The notes: generated by a model from the sequence alone, not told the origin. Positions 35,176-49,740 are shown, counted from the stretch's first letter. The stretch is DNA of 64,000 nucleotides from Lycorma delicatula (GCF_047948215.1 NC_134456.1:203620034-203684033); one strand, 5' to 3'. Program-made: numbers and translations.

Positions 35176-37156
35176 AATAATTTATTTTCATTAAAAAGAA
35201 AAATTAATTTTCATTATATGAAATTAGACAATTAATAAAGTAATTACTATTGTCTTGGATTTTATTATATTTACTTGGTAAAGTAACGCTGTCGGTCTAA
35301 AAATGATCCCACCCCTTCCGTAATTTTTTTTAAACTTTTTGAAGACATAATAATAAAAAAATATTCTACGTTAACAAATCTCTTATAAGTCTTAGTGGGT
35401 TTTTTGCAGGATTCTTTTTAACAGAACGGGTTAACATACTACCATGAATTTGTTGCGAGACCTGGTGTATTAGCGAATGAGTTTTTTTTTTTTTTAAAAA
35501 AAATGCTTTAAATGGGTTGTTTAAACGTTGGTTTATAAAAAAAAAAAATTTACTTGCGAATGATTTCCATACATTATTCATTTAATCTAATGATCATGTT
35601 CGGCCCTAAATCGATCCGTTAAAAACATACATTTAATAAGCTACATATCAAAATTAATGCTTTTTTTAAATGTTGTTCATGCTGAAAGTGTTCATCACAA
35701 AATTTTCAAAAAATACTAAAATAAAACAGAAACTTTTTAAATACACAATCAAAAGCTGTTTTTTTTATGAGCCCTTAACAACGAATTACACCACGTTGAA
35801 TTTACAGGATAAAAATGAAGACTTATAATGCATAATTCTCAATAATGTTCATAGCTAACCTTAAATAAATTTCACCAAAGATAAATTAAAACAAATAAAT
35901 AAGTTTTCATTTGATAAAAAAAAATCGATTGTTTTGTCAATGTTTTGTAAAATATAATTCTTCAAAAGAAAAGTGTTTTATTTTGTCACGGTTCATGTCG
36001 TGACAAATTTCTAAGAAAAAGGATGTTTTAAACATCCGTGGAAAGTAATTTGATCAATACAACTGATCTTCAAAATAGTTAATGTAGAGTTATTAGTCTA
36101 TCTTTTAACACGCTAGGTATTTCGTTGAAAACCAAATAATAGGCTATGTAAATATAAAAAGTAAAAAAATTCATGTATGTAAGTCAAAACTGGAAAGAGC
36201 AGTTTGTTTTCTACATTTTTAATTATGTTATTAAAACATTCCAGCAGTATTAAAGAACAGTTGATATGTGAAGATTGCTTTATTAACTTAACGGTTGTCT
36301 TTTTGCAAAACATTTTATAAAATAAATCAAATCACACAAACTTTATAAACTTAATAAAACTTAATGATGCAATGTGATCTATGTGAGTCTAGCAATAATA
36401 CTAAGTCAAGTGTAAATATAATTAAAGTTTATAGGGGGAAAAACATTTCTATAGAAGAAAATAATAAATATACAAATAAAGTATCTGAAGATGCTTTAAG
36501 TTTTTATAAACATTTATTTACATGAATAACAAAAATAAAAAACTTCATTTGAAAGCAGGCTAGTAGTATTGGATGATAATTTTCAAACGTTATGATAAAA
36601 AGTGTGTGTAAGTGTGTGTATTCACGCAAACATAGCTCCTGCACACACATACATAAATACATAAACACACACACACAGTTCAGAGAATTTTATGAAAACA
36701 GGCTATCAAACCAACAAAAAAAGGAAAAAACAAAAGATGACTGCCGTCAAATATCAAGGGAAAGCTAAAAAAAGCATGAAAGAAAATTTTGCTTACATTG
36801 CTAAAGAGCACCATGTGTGTGTATATGTAAGGGTCGATACAGAGAGCAAAAATCAGCACTGTAAAGCAGACAGGACCTTTTATAAAGGAGTATGATAAAA
36901 AGTCAATCTGCGTGTAAGATTTCTTTCACACATGGTACAGTTTTATGCTTAAAATTTTCTTTCATTTTGCGCCTTGGATTAAATTAAAACAAAAGCAGTT
37001 ACATTTAAAATAAAAACTCAGTTCCACTAATCTCTTATAAAATAATAATGCAATGCTAACTTCTACTCTAATAAAATTTATTAGGACAAAAGATAATACA
37101 GGACAAATACTCAAACACAGAATACATTCACTAAACAGATATGATGTATCGTGCCT

Positions 37157-37315
37157 TCGGGTATAAAAAACTAAATTAGTCTTAACTGCACAAGGTTTCT
37201 ACATTGAGTAAACAGAACACAGTTTCATGCAATGATAAAATCTACGTAAAAGTACTCAACAATAAACTAAACGCGGCATTCGTCGACCATCTCTGAGAAA
37301 TAGACAACAAATACA
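37157..37315 (+). pseudogene. Second Penelope-like GIY-YIG relic, heavily decayed
   Basis: Frame-shifted pieces line up with the Penelope-like C-terminal nuclease: GYKKLN near 37160, GFYIE*TEHSFMQ from about 37193 (compare KFYIGQTGRSFxxR), and AAFVDHL near 37273 (compare SxFAxHLIE). Several stops and at least two shifts are present, so this copy is older than the one at 25.6 kb. The shared downstream word aactgacacct (about 37407) supports a common family. Confidence 0.5.
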
Positions 37316-38149
37316 GTAACAAAGCACAAACTCGATTTTTAACGAAAAACCTAAAAAGAAAAATTAAAAAATCAACGTAAAAGCTGTTATTGCTTTGCAC
37401 TTTATAACTGACACCTAATTATAAAATACTGAAAACTGGATTTTTAAAGAAAAAGAAACGTGGTGCCTTTCTTTGATCACTTTTTAATTTTGTAATAACC
37501 TATTTTTAAAAGAGATCAGAATCTTTTCCTACTTTATTAGACAGCCACTTCCTCATTATACATTTACTGTGTAACCACCTCCATTTTCACCAGAGGAAAG
37601 TAAAAGTTCAGATCACACAAAGGATACACTGCAATCTCCAGTATTTTCAGCATGATTCTATTAGGATCAGCTTTATATCCGCAGAACCGAGTTGTCAAGG
37701 ATAAGGAAAAGGGTAGATAATAAATTCGATGATCGATCCTCCAAGGAATTGCAATACGAGATAAACAATCTTATTTAGAAGAAATCACAAGATCACCTCT
37801 AAGCTGTAAGTGCTCAACCAATCTGTCAGGAGGTTTGGAATCTTTTACCCAAATGGGAACGGTACATTATTGATCAATTATTTTGCGTTGATAGTCATAC
37901 AAAATATGGGTATCCCAATATATGCCTCCTATTCCGATCTATTCGAAAATTAGGGAAAAGCTGGGACACATAAAAGCAATTATTTATGTCATATTTTAAC
38001 TTTTTGGTCAACAGGTTTTCGAGGTATGGGAGAAAACTGTTAAGAAATAAGAGTTTAACATCTTTCACCTACAAATCTAATAAACTTTAGAATTTTATAT
38101 AACTTAAGTATTTTCATCATACTAAAGTTTAATTTTCTACAACCACCCA
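37316..38149. other. Non-coding stretch, moderately mixed composition
   Basis: No gene recognised. It sits between a Penelope-like relic and an inverted LINE fragment. GC is somewhat higher at 37560-37960 and there is no open frame. Confidence 0.5.
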
Positions 38150-38330
38150 ACCTGACTCCATAGCGTAAGACACCCGCCTTCTGACGATCCCGGTCGCTAC
38201 ACCACCCTAACCGTTCCTAGTCCTGATGGGCTTTACCGGAGGTCATCTTTAAGTCGCTTTTAAATCCCTTTCTAGACAAATACCTCGAAAGACATCTCCA
38301 TCGGTGTTGAAACTCATCAAATAACAAAAG
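38150..38330 (-). mobile_element. LINE 3'-UTR fragment, related to the 3-kb copy
   Basis: Read on the minus strand, aaagatgacctccggtaaag (near 38230-38250) matches gaagatgacttctggtaaag at about 3783-3802. A preceding gatggagatgtc matches gatgggaatgtc at about 3717. The order and spacing are similar. This is GC-rich text in AT-rich DNA. No coding part is preserved to its right. Inferred to be a truncated, diverged copy of the R1-like family's tail. Confidence 0.5.
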
Positions 38331-39682
38331 ATGTTTTTCAAACTCACCTAAAACGAATAAAAAACTGAAAACTGATAAAAATTTACAAATTGAGCTATAA
38401 TAGAATATTAATATCATACCCTCAAAAATTTTTCGCAACATCGCAATTTTGACCTACCATTTCTACGAACTCTACAAAAATGTTCAAAATAACTTTTTTA
38501 ATTTTGTCTAAAATTTCATGCTATCAATATCCCATATACAGAGATTTTTTTAGCCATTTTCGAGGAATTTATGATAAGCCAAATAAATATTCATCAAAAT
38601 ATAGGTAAAATTACTTACTTAAATACATCATTCGATATTACAAATAAACTCCGTCATCAACATTTTGGACCGACCAATGTACTTTCCTGTTTACCTAGAG
38701 CTGCTATAGCAAGACAATAACCGGGACAGTAAAAGTATATTCTTCCAGAAATTAAAAATTCATTCCAGAACAGGTACAGTTCTCTAATGAAACAACCTCA
38801 CGCATTCAGCAATTTTAATGTAAATCGACTTGGTGGATACTTCTACAAAATACAAACCGTTGAGTTGGATCAATGCTATAAACGTATCAGTGTATAATTA
38901 GTTAGTAGTAGTTTACCTCATAAAAAACACCAGAATAACCAAAATTTCATATCGCTTGAAATTATTTCATTTTTTTAAATTTGCTTTTTACAAAACAAAT
39001 AAATAATCTGAGTAATCTTTTCTATCGTAAATCATTGAAAAAAATGTTCCAAATTAAAAAATCTGAAAATTGTCTGAATAACTGAATAAACATAGAGTTC
39101 TTTACATGAACGACTGGATAAACACAATGCACATATCACTGATATTTATAAAAATTCAAAATCTGAAAGCTAAATTATATAAATGATTAATTAAACTGTT
39201 TTAAACGGTAGTAAAAACAAATTCTCCATTTTATTATTGTGAAAATATTAAATGTAATTCACTTAAATCAGGAGTAGAATAAAACAATGATAAAATGATA
39301 TCATAAGAGAAATACAGAGAGACAATACAGAATTAATTTAATCTAAAAATTCAATAACATACAAGTGAGGTTATTGTATCAAAGGAATGAACAACTCCAT
39401 AAAACCGCAAACTAATTACACAAAATAGATTAGTCTACTCAATATTAAAGCTTTTTCCCTAAACCCAGAATTCTGTTAAACATGTTAGTTAAATGAAATA
39501 TAATAGTCAAATACTTAAAAAAAAGATTAAAAGGTTTCAATTCAAAACAAAACAATAAAGTTGTAAAAATGCATTGCTTATTTTTATAGATATTAATCAA
39601 AACTTTTTGCTTCTTATTTTACTTCAAAATATTACTTTAACATATAACAAGCTGTAGTTTATCATATATATAATCAATTCTA

Positions 39683-39740
<58 letters not shown>
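39683..39740. repeat. Compound (TG)4(TA)25 microsatellite
   Basis: A TG run passes directly into a TA run. Confidence 0.95.
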
Positions 39741-39747
<7 letters not shown>

Positions 39748-40741
39748 ATCTCATTTAATCTAAAGCTGATCAGTTTCTAAAATAAAATAGTATTAACTGA
39801 ACTAAAGAAGAAATAAAAACTGAAAGCTGAATAATTTTGAAAAGTGCTGAAATTAGAGTACTTAATTTTTATCCTTTTTGTTTCGCATAATAGTATTGTA
39901 TAAAAAAAAAGAGGAATTATATAAATGAAATCTGAATAATTATTAGCTAAAAACATGACTAAATTCAGAGAGGAATGAACTTGACATTTTAACTGAAATG
40001 AGTAAATCATTTTATTATTTAAAAAACTATTAATCTACTACTAGATTACTACAAATAATAGTAAAATATTTATAGTTAAACAAACGCTTGAAGTATCCGT
40101 TGTACAGAGTATTTTAAGCGTAACACTAAATTTAATGTAATTCTGGTTTAGATAATATGAAAAGTACATCGTAATAGTGTTCGATTTTAAGGGGCATCAA
40201 CATGACAAGGTATCAACTCTCATAACACAACTTAAAACGACTAAACTGTCACCTGTCAGTTCCCACGCGAACTCAATCGCCCTATTCATACGGTTCATCG
40301 TAATTTCAGCTTTAAAGGGCAAACCTTTTTCTTCATAATTCTGTTTATTTTTTTATTTTTATAATGTTAACAGAAATAAAAAGATATTATTTCAAATAGA
40401 CACTACTACTCGAATGAATATACAAAATATTTATAACAAATAATCTGATACGTCTCGGAATTGATGACAGGTAGAATGTAAACATTAATTTGAATAAGAA
40501 ATATTAACGAACTTATATAGAGCAAAAAACAACTTATGGAGTCTTGAGGAAAAAATTACACTTAACCTAAAAAAATATATATATATATATTATTCACAGG
40601 GAACCTCTACTTCTTGTGTGTCTCAAACTGTCTTTGGAGGTCAGGTAATGAATGACCTTCAAGGCCAGAACTGACCCAAAGAAAATTATCCTTTAAGGTA
40701 ATGGACAATTTGTTCATGAAAAATTGAAAATTTAAGATTTA

Positions 40742-40782
40742 AGCTATAATAAGTTTAAAGAGCTATAATAAGTTTAAGCTAT
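40742..40782. repeat. Short tandem duplication, 19-bp unit
   Basis: agctataataagtttaaag is followed directly by agctataataagttta and then a partial agctata. Confidence 0.8.
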
Positions 40783-42394
40783 AAACATTAAAAAATTATC
40801 CATTTCTTTTTCAAAGGAGTCTTAAGGATTTTACGTAAAATAGGAAAGCATCGAAATAAACTAAATGAAAAGTTAAATTTTAAAAATGCACCATTCACAA
40901 ATGTACATTTCATAATTTTTCGACAAACGGACATCTATTTAAACGTAGGCGAAGAAGATAATTTGACAATTAAAACTTACTTAATTTTATGAGTAGTAGA
41001 ATATTAATGAAATCCTTTCTTATGTATGGCTCAATGGTTAAAATTCGGTTGAATATTAATTATAGATGTGAAATTCAGAATCGCGTCGTCAATGAAAATT
41101 ATTTGTGTACAAATTTATGTATACATTAAATAATTTTACAAAAATCAGTATTTAAAATTTAATTGACCGAGAAATATTGTTTGTGTAACAAGAGACTATC
41201 TGTTGATTCTATTTTACATAAACTGGTGGGAAGATTTTTTAAATACTGTATTTGGTAATTAAAAATGTCAAAAAATAGTACGGCCATTATACGTAACCCA
41301 AGTATTGTGTTGAGTTTTAAGAAAACTGTTGGCTCGTTTAGTATAGATGAGTATTATTTTTTTTTTTAAACTATCTTAACTACTCTTATTAACAAAGATT
41401 GCACATTTATAAAAAAAAAAAAACAAAAATAATAACTAATATGATGTAGTATTATTTCAAAAGTTTTCAACCGTTTTATATTATGTTTTACCCGCCTCAG
41501 TATCATAAATGATTGCTCTAATACATAGTAAACAGTGATACTTTTTTTTTAATATAAACGGCAGGGATAAGCTTAGAAATTAGGCTTGTTCGTTTCGGTA
41601 ATGGTTCTAATATACCCACTAAAAATACTAACCCTAGCCTAAAATTATTATAATAATTCATTTGCGCAAAAATAAAACTAAAAATTCTACCTTCATCAAC
41701 AAAAAATCATTCAACAGTTTGGAAAGAGGTAAGCACATCGCCGAACAGCTGCTGAGATGCTATAATCCTACAGGACAGTGGTTGAATTCAATTATTTTAG
41801 TGGGCAGTGCAGCTATTTTTGATTGAATATAATTACATTTTATTTTTTATCATTTTTATTTAAATTCAAGAACTACCACAGAAACCGTCAACCTAAAATT
41901 AGATATTAATGTAAATTGGCTTATATCTGCTATAATGTAGAGCCTCAATTAAAGTCCTCAATAAGAAAAAATATCAATGGGTTTTCCTATAGGAAAGATT
42001 TCTGTAATAATAAACGAAATATAATTAATATCAATCACTTCAAAGGATAAAAAGAAAACCTAATTTTTCGTGCTTTTAAAGTCCGGAGAAAAGGAAAAGA
42101 ATAATTAAATTATAAAAAAAAGCTATTTTTTTTGTATCGTTTTAATATTTAGAAACTAAACTGCTAATGCGAGATTAAGTAAATGATATGCTACAAATAA
42201 TAATAATAGTAATAATAAGCGTAGAGATTTCATTATTTTAAGTTAATGCAATTATTTTTTGAATAATGTAGCCCCCTACTTCACATTGCAAAATTTTTCA
42301 TATGCTTTTTAATGCTTAATACTGTATAAGATTTTCCACGCGGTATGAATGTGAGTGTATGTGTGTATTTAAATACGCTTTTTACCACCCAGTT

Positions 42395-42640
42395 CTTGTT
42401 GAAAAGGAGCCTACAGCGTGGAAAGCCTAGCTAGAGCTAATCACAGTGTACAAAGCCCCTTGGATTTGGTTCCCGGTTCCTTCATTATCCCAACACTAGA
42501 ACCACATTCCCACCCGTCTTCAATCTTGCCCTTTTCTTCCTTGTTTGCTTCATCTCATCCGCTCTTGATTTCTTCCAGCAGTTGAACCTGAATTACCAAC
42601 GATGCTATTTAAACTATCCCTCGTTAAACCTACCTCCTAA
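42395..42640. repeat. GC-rich island, unclassified mobile-element fragment
   Basis: About 245 bp of markedly higher GC (for example agccccttggatttggttcc) with no open frame on either strand, flanked by A/T-rich DNA and a GT-rich run on the left. It resembles a LINE or SINE tail by composition only. Confidence 0.35.
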
Positions 42641-43723
42641 TCCACAAAAAAAAATATGAGAAATTTTAGTTTCATTTTGTTAATATTCGTACGTATTACA
42701 TTAGTATCATTTACTATGTTATTAACTAATAAAATCAAGAATTAAATAACAAAAATTAAATGCGAAAAACATTTACAAATGAAGTAAACAAAATAAAATT
42801 GACATTAATTTTTAATAATATACATTTTTTACCTTTATTTAATATTTATTAAAAAAATTAGAAAAAACTACAAATGCATACAAACATAATAAAATTTCAA
42901 CTTTAGATTATATGTAATAAAATAAAAAAATTGGAAAAATTTTCAAAATGAAAGGCATTATTATCTTGCGTTTTTGTGTATGTTAAGGCAGCCAAAGTAG
43001 ATTATTACAATCAATGTATATAATAAAAAACCAAGCTATCACAAGAAAATTTTTAAAAAGTGATAAAATATATTTACTACCTTAATAAAAAAGATATCTA
43101 ACGCAGAAATTTCATTTTGTAAAACAGTAAATTATAATACGAATTATTTTTTTGTAGAAGAAATATTTAAAAATGGTTTAACTTTGAAATCTTATTATAT
43201 GTATATCTATTATTTGACATAACTAAACATTTGAAGGTAAAATATCATGAGATGAAAATATGACAACTATTCTTAAATCGTTAAGTTAACTTAACCTTTG
43301 TACAATTTAAAGAGGTTCGTCGCATGTAAATTTAGTCATACCTAACTAAACCTGAAATTTTCATGAGGAGAAAAAAAAACATTATTAGGTGCACAATGAG
43401 TTTTTAATTGTTATGCTTAAAATAAAATGTTTGTTTCAACTAATGTTGTTTGTTTGTTTGTACATACTGATCTCTTAACTACAAAAAACTAATTGGATCT
43501 GAATAAGTTATAATGTGTTTTAATCATATAGGTTTTATATTATTACTTGTGATATTCATAAAAAATAAAGATATAATAAAAAAAATATGTAAGAACTAAT
43601 AATAAAGTAATACTGTTATTAGAAATATGTAAGACATAGTAAAGAATTAGAAAACAAATAACAAAAGTAATAGGTAAACATACTGGTAAGTAAATAAACA
43701 AAAAATATTTTATAATAAAATAA

Positions 43724-43799
<76 letters not shown>

Positions 43800-46700
43800 C
43801 CTGAAAATATAAATGTATAAAGACAACTTATAAAAGACAATTCAGTTATAGAATTTAAGCAGTATAGATAATTTCGCTTTTTGTTTTCTACTTGGCCCGC
43901 TAACAGAGATTATATCATTTATTGAGTTTCAGGTCTTCTTTTTTCATTTTTAAAAATATAGATATTATTTTATCTCATTTTCATTTTTTGTACTTTATGG
44001 ACATTAAAAAAAATAATTCTTTTTTTTCTTTTTTTCGAATAGACTTTTAAGAAGCTACGTTAATACAGTGCTTAAAATCGAATTCAATTTGACCAATATT
44101 TTTAAAATGACAGAGCATGGTTTTTTTTTGTTATAAAACTGCAAAAACTGACTAAAACGCTCTACAAAAAAAAAATTCCGACATGAAAGTGTTACATTTT
44201 ATCAAAACCGTACGATTTCTTAATATACGTGTATAAAAAAAATTATTTTATAAGAACTTCTACAATAACTTTAAGTAATTTATAAGTTTTATATATATAT
44301 AAAATTAATATTTTAATTATATATGTATACATATATATATATATATTTACTGATGTATTATATTACAACTAATGTTATAAATAAGCAGAATAAAAGAATT
44401 ATATAATGCATGCAACAAAATATCCTATTTATAATGTACTGGTTAATTAATTAATTACATCAACATTGCAGTCTTTTTTTTTAAATTAAAATTTAATTTT
44501 TAAAACGAAACTTAAAAATGCAACAGCCAAATGCTTTCGATTTTTGAACACAACGTTTAAAAATGTTGTAAAAAAAAGGTTGCTTTAAATCTTTCAGTTT
44601 TTGAAAAAAAAAATGAATAATGAAATAAAACTATGTAAAAAACTAAACCGCATTTCAGAAATAAAATAACACCAGTTTCGACTTTTATCGTTATTATGAA
44701 GCGAGTTATTACATTTTAAACTAATAAGCAAAATATAACTCAACCGTTATAAACTTTAAAGAACATTAAATTTAGAAGAACGGTTTTATAGATTTTCTTA
44801 TGTTATTTTTGTTTATTTCAAAATGGAAATAAATGAATTTACGCAAATTATCTCTTGAAACTTTATGTTGTTTTTCCGGAAGATAAAATTTTACGAGATT
44901 CAGTCATTTAGAAACTTTTATTTATTGTTTCAGACTAACGAACATTTACTGCTTCTATAGTTTCTACTGTTTAAAAAAGACATCACAGATTTTCTTGACT
45001 AATTTACGATCAAATTAAATAGAAAAAAATCAATAAATTTCATAGTAAAATTGTACAATAAAATTTCAATCACTTTATGCAGGATAAGATAACAAAGAGG
45101 AGAATAAACAGTTTATACAATGATATTAATAATATCCGTCCATTAATCTTGTGAAATGGAACAAAAGTAATACATTATCTATCCTTCAGGGTTATTGAAG
45201 TGATAACACAAGAGGAGTAGAACGTCAACATAAACACAGCATCATGATCCCTTTAATACAAGAATCCCCAACTCTGATCCTTTCCTACTATCAATAGTAA
45301 AATCACTGTCCCTTTGAACGCTAAAAGCAAACAAGCTCAAAAAAGAATATTTGCTGCGCGCAACAATCCGGAAATTATCATGTAATAACCCTATTTCTAA
45401 ACAATGCTTATAATTAAAAATAACAAAACAAATGAAATAATAAAATCTCAAAAGCAGAAATCTATATGTTTTCTAAAGGAAATAAAAATAATGGATATTC
45501 ATATAACAAAATATCAATATATGAATGCTAATAAAGTGACTAAATTTCTCGCATTAGTCGTCCTGCCTTCTAATTTAAATCGGCTACATAATTAATGTCT
45601 TCAAATTTTTCTACAATTTTCAATTTTTGCGTAAAGCATATCATAAGCCAGATTTGAGAAATCGAGAAACATATCTTTGAGGATCAGGAAGAAATTATGG
45701 TTTTCATTTGTTCAAGAACAGATAACCAACAGTTTATTTAATTTCCCGATTATTAAAAAAATATTATAACAGATTTTCTTAAAGTTGCCGGTGACCACCT
45801 CTAAATGATCTCACGAAAAAACTGTATTTTTTTAAACTGTGAGTGGGGAGGGGCAATGAATGTTTACATTTATTTTTAAAATATATGCAGAATATGAGTG
45901 CATAAGTGTGTGTATGTATATGTATATCCTTATAGTATATACTCCCGGAATGAACTATCCCTTTTTTTAAACAAAAATTACAGTTCAACTGTCTGTCATT
46001 TTTGTTTTAATTACAAAAAATTTCCAATTTAAAAAAAAAACGGAAGAAGGATTGCAATATTTTTAAGGAAATAAGAAGAGTTAATGAAAATTTTACTTTG
46101 CTTATTTTTTATAGTTAACAAAAAATATCAGTTGAAATAAGATTAAGAAGTGTTGCAAACAGTTAAAAAAAAACCATTTATATCCCCCAACCTAAAAGTT
46201 GATTTATGTAAATAATTATTTTCAACCTCTATTAGAATAAACTTAACCTTTGAATTTGAATATTTTTTAAATAAGTTTTCTCTAACGAGGCATTATTAGA
46301 TTATGAACAGTTTAAAATTTTTATTGGAGGGTCAAGATTCACTCACATCCCTGAATATAGAAAGAAGTTGATAATAGATTTTTACTTTCCTGACCTACTA
46401 AATTGAAATTTTTGTATAAACACGTTATTCCATGATTACGCATGGTAAACGTTAATACTTCATCAAACGGTTGAAGGTTTCTATTCTAAAAACATGAGTT
46501 ATAACATTTAAAAATATTTTTAATAGTTTCACACCTATAAACTCGAAAATTGCGTAATTTTTTAAATGAGGTGTTACAGGATGAAAATAGCATTCAATTT
46601 TATCTTTATTTTAGAGGTAGAGGTAGATTCTAATATGGTTTTAAAAAGAACATTTTGTTTTAATGGTCAAAAACAGTGTCATTGAAAATTACATTATTGT

Positions 46701-49029
46701 AAATTTCAGAAACACGTTTCTAATAATAAACCTCAGATTCTGATACTTTATAGAGAATAATTTTTAATAATTTTATTCATTTAAAGGATTCAAACAATAA
46801 AATTTTGGAACAAAAATGAACTTTATATTAAAATAACAAATTCATAAATCGTTACTTAAAAGAAACATCTTTTAAGTAACATTTTTATTTTTTTTCTAAA
46901 ACCTATAATCTAATATTTAATTTCACTGAAACTGCTCATAACGCTAACGAAATAAATAAGGAGGAGTTAATAACAAAATTAATTTGATTTTTACTGAATA
47001 CCACAAAAAAGGTTTCAAGAGTTCAAGCATAAGTTAAAAGTTACTATTAAAAATTCAAAATTCAATTCAGTACTGTAAAAAAAATGGTGTCTGTTTCATA
47101 CTGTTACTTTAGTTCGACTTCAGAAAATAATTTATAAAAGTTCTAATATTGTAAATAGTAGACGTCGTGCAATTTTTATAGTAAATTTATGACGTACATT
47201 TTTTAATAGTGAAGTTCACAATAAAATCTCAATTATCTACGCAGAAGAAAATTTACTTTACAAATTCGTATGCATAATACTCGTAAAAAAATGTAAATGA
47301 AAGACTGTATAAATAAAATACCGCTATTTCAACTCGTCAAATCAGAACATTCATCGTACAACATATATAAATGTGTACAGTAGGCTGAACAACATTTTAA
47401 ATTAAACTTCATTAACAGAAAAAAAACAAATAACGTTTAATTAGTACTTGTTATACAAGCAATTAGGCACTAAATCGGTGAATTAACGCTAGCACACATA
47501 TAATCATCCATCGACTGATGTTTATAATAAATCAAGGTGTAGATTTTTCGTGTCAACAAAATTAGGACAAATTAATAATTTAATGTTAACTAAAAAAATA
47601 CGACTATGGTATTTATTTAATAAATACATTTTTATTTTTGGAAAAAAAGCCTCCAGATAGATCTTCATTTCAACACCAGCAAAATAAAGAGGAAGATTAT
47701 GAGTAAAATTAAATGCAATTAAATTAAACGTAAAATATCCGTATAACTGAATGAATGATACTTAAAACAATTTTCACATGTTTTAATAACCATACAATGT
47801 ACAAAAACAACGTATAAAACGCTATTTTATTTCATATCAACAGGCCATGGAATTTAATTAAAGTGAACACAACGTACATAATATGAATGACAATAAAAAG
47901 GGATGGATTTACTATTCAAAATAATGAAAAGAATAACTCACACGATATGTAATATGTACGTATGAAGGGTATTAATTAAATAAGAAATTGCACGGTAAAA
48001 TAATGATGGTACGAATGAAGTGAAATAATTTTTATAATAATTTCATTAAATGTAATGTATAAAACATTCTGAATGCACATGAAGTTTTTACGTTAATTTA
48101 TCTTCTACGTAAAAAACAAAGTTACTGAGAAACAATTATTTTAAATTTACACGAAAGATGCAAGCGCCCTAATTATGGGTACACTTAGTTGTACGTAATG
48201 AACCAATGACCTATAACTCCAGGGAAAAATACCACGAAACTGTACTTCTCTAAATACATATAAGTTAACTAAGCAGCTTAAATACATCAGTTACCTTGAA
48301 ATTAAAGAACACCTGAACAATACATTTTTAACATGAAATATAATTAGACGTAATCCATGAAGCTAGAAAATATCCTGTTTTACTCCTTTGCCGGCAATCC
48401 ATTAAACTATTGTTTGGAAACTACTTTCACTTCATCATTACACACGAATCTCCTAAAATAAAAAATATCTTTCAACCTTTTAATCAAACCGAGGCATTTC
48501 GGAGCTAAGTTAGAACTGTTGGGCGGATGAATGAAACACCCAAATATCGGAATTTTACCAGCAGGGATTTATCGTACTACTAAAATATGGACAAGCGTTA
48601 TTGAACAAACACAAAGCGCTTTGATAATCACCCACATACCGGTTTTGGATGATGAGGGACAACATTCGGAGTGTTTCTCATTGGCATTTTGCAGTAATAA
48701 TTCACAGCCAGTACCAATGAATTTTAGGTATCAAAAAATTTGACCACTACTTGAATTTCATTGTCGGCGTAATTATTATTTTTCTTAACCATTTGAAATC
48801 TTTACAAATCGCATATAAATAATTGGAAGTGGCGAGAAGTGTTATACTACAGCAAAAAAAAGTCCAGTAAGTGTACCAACCCGTAACGTAAATTTACTAA
48901 ACGGTCATAGTTTTCGAAATAAGCCTTATATGAAAGTAACTTAGTAGGTGTTTATAATTATTAAAACATGATCTCTACGAAAATTAAAAAAAAGACTCCC
49001 AATAAAGAAAATATAATAATATAATTGCC
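42641..49029. other. Long AT-rich stretch without clear genes
   Basis: No gene supported. A 70-codon frame at 48531-48743 (+) starts with ATG in mid-GC context but shows no known motif. Short TA runs lie at 44289-44345. Confidence 0.5.
43729..43794. repeat. Compound (AC)13(AG)20 microsatellite
   Basis: An uninterrupted AC run (43729-43754) switches to an AG run (43755-43794). The purine-rich half can form triplex (H-)DNA. Confidence 0.95.
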
Positions 49030-49205
49030 GATCTCCGTATTAGAGTTACGGAGATCTCACCCTTTATTTATTATATCGCCGTTTCATCCGAATATCCGGT
49101 TTCGAATCCCGATAAGGCAAGACATTTTTCATTCGGTACAAATTTCAATTCTCATACGGTAAAATTATCAAAGCAGTCAATATCCGTCATCCAAAAAAAA
49201 AAAAA
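49030..49205 (+). mobile_element. Decayed SINE with 5' hairpin
   Basis: A B-box-like ggtttcgaatcccg (one inserted T) at about 49099-49111 is followed by ataaggcaagacatttttca and, later, ctcatacggtaaaattatca. This tail resembles the body of the SINE at 2.04 kb (aggcatggcaattttcatac). A run of A ends it at 49193-49205. No good A box remains. In its place is a perfect 10-bp hairpin (49030-49039 with 49047-49056, 7-nt loop). Confidence 0.6.
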
Positions 49206-49740
49206 TATATATATATATATTTAACCTACGTATATATAATTAATATCACGTTTCAAATTTGAACATCAGACCTGCAAATGTAATGATTTTTTTTTGGAAT
49301 TGTCAGAAATAATATCATACGTATTCTTTAAATTAGCTTTTATTTAATATTAAATTTGACAAATAGTTGAATCGGTTCAAAACTTTTTTTTTCAAATTAA
49401 CAACAGACTGGCAGTTAATTCACCTACATTTTCAATGTTAACATAGCACAATTAAACCATTTCAGTAGATGTAAGTTGTATCACAAGATTTAATTTATCA
49501 ATATTATCAAACATCTGATGTGGACACTACATGATTTCCTTGTACGACTATTAAATTTCATATACACATTTTTTTTAAATGAAAAGTACATAAAATTTTA
49601 TTTCATTAATCACGTCTGATACTTTTTTATTTTTTTTCTTATTGTTATTACTGAATTATTATTGATCGTAAACATTTTTTTTTTTACAATCAGTGGTTAA
49701 TAATTATTAATAAATCAATATATTTAAATAAAATATATCA
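49206..49740. other. AT-rich spacer
   Basis: Nothing supported. There is a short TA run at its left edge. Confidence 0.55.

Larger units (their letters stand above)
34333..37156. other. AT-rich stretch with hairpins and TA tract
   Basis: No gene. A 67-codon lysine-rich frame at 36692-36895 follows a CA-rich microsatellite and is not protein-like. A 9-bp inverted repeat lies at 35982-36007. Confidence 0.5.
38331..42394. other. AT-rich non-coding stretch
   Basis: No gene supported. A plus-strand frame ending at 41826 (with SFNSLERGKHIAEQLLRCYN) looks slightly protein-like but has no recognisable family. gaaagag|gtaagc within it would make a strong splice donor. Confidence 0.45.

Noticed and set aside
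43543..43752. Open minus-strand frame with a CVCVCVC start
   Set aside because: It is a translation of the AC microsatellite plus A/T-rich DNA.
45779..45988. 69-codon minus-strand frame with a histidine-threonine run
   Set aside because: The HTHTH run comes from TG-rich simple sequence (about 45905-45925).
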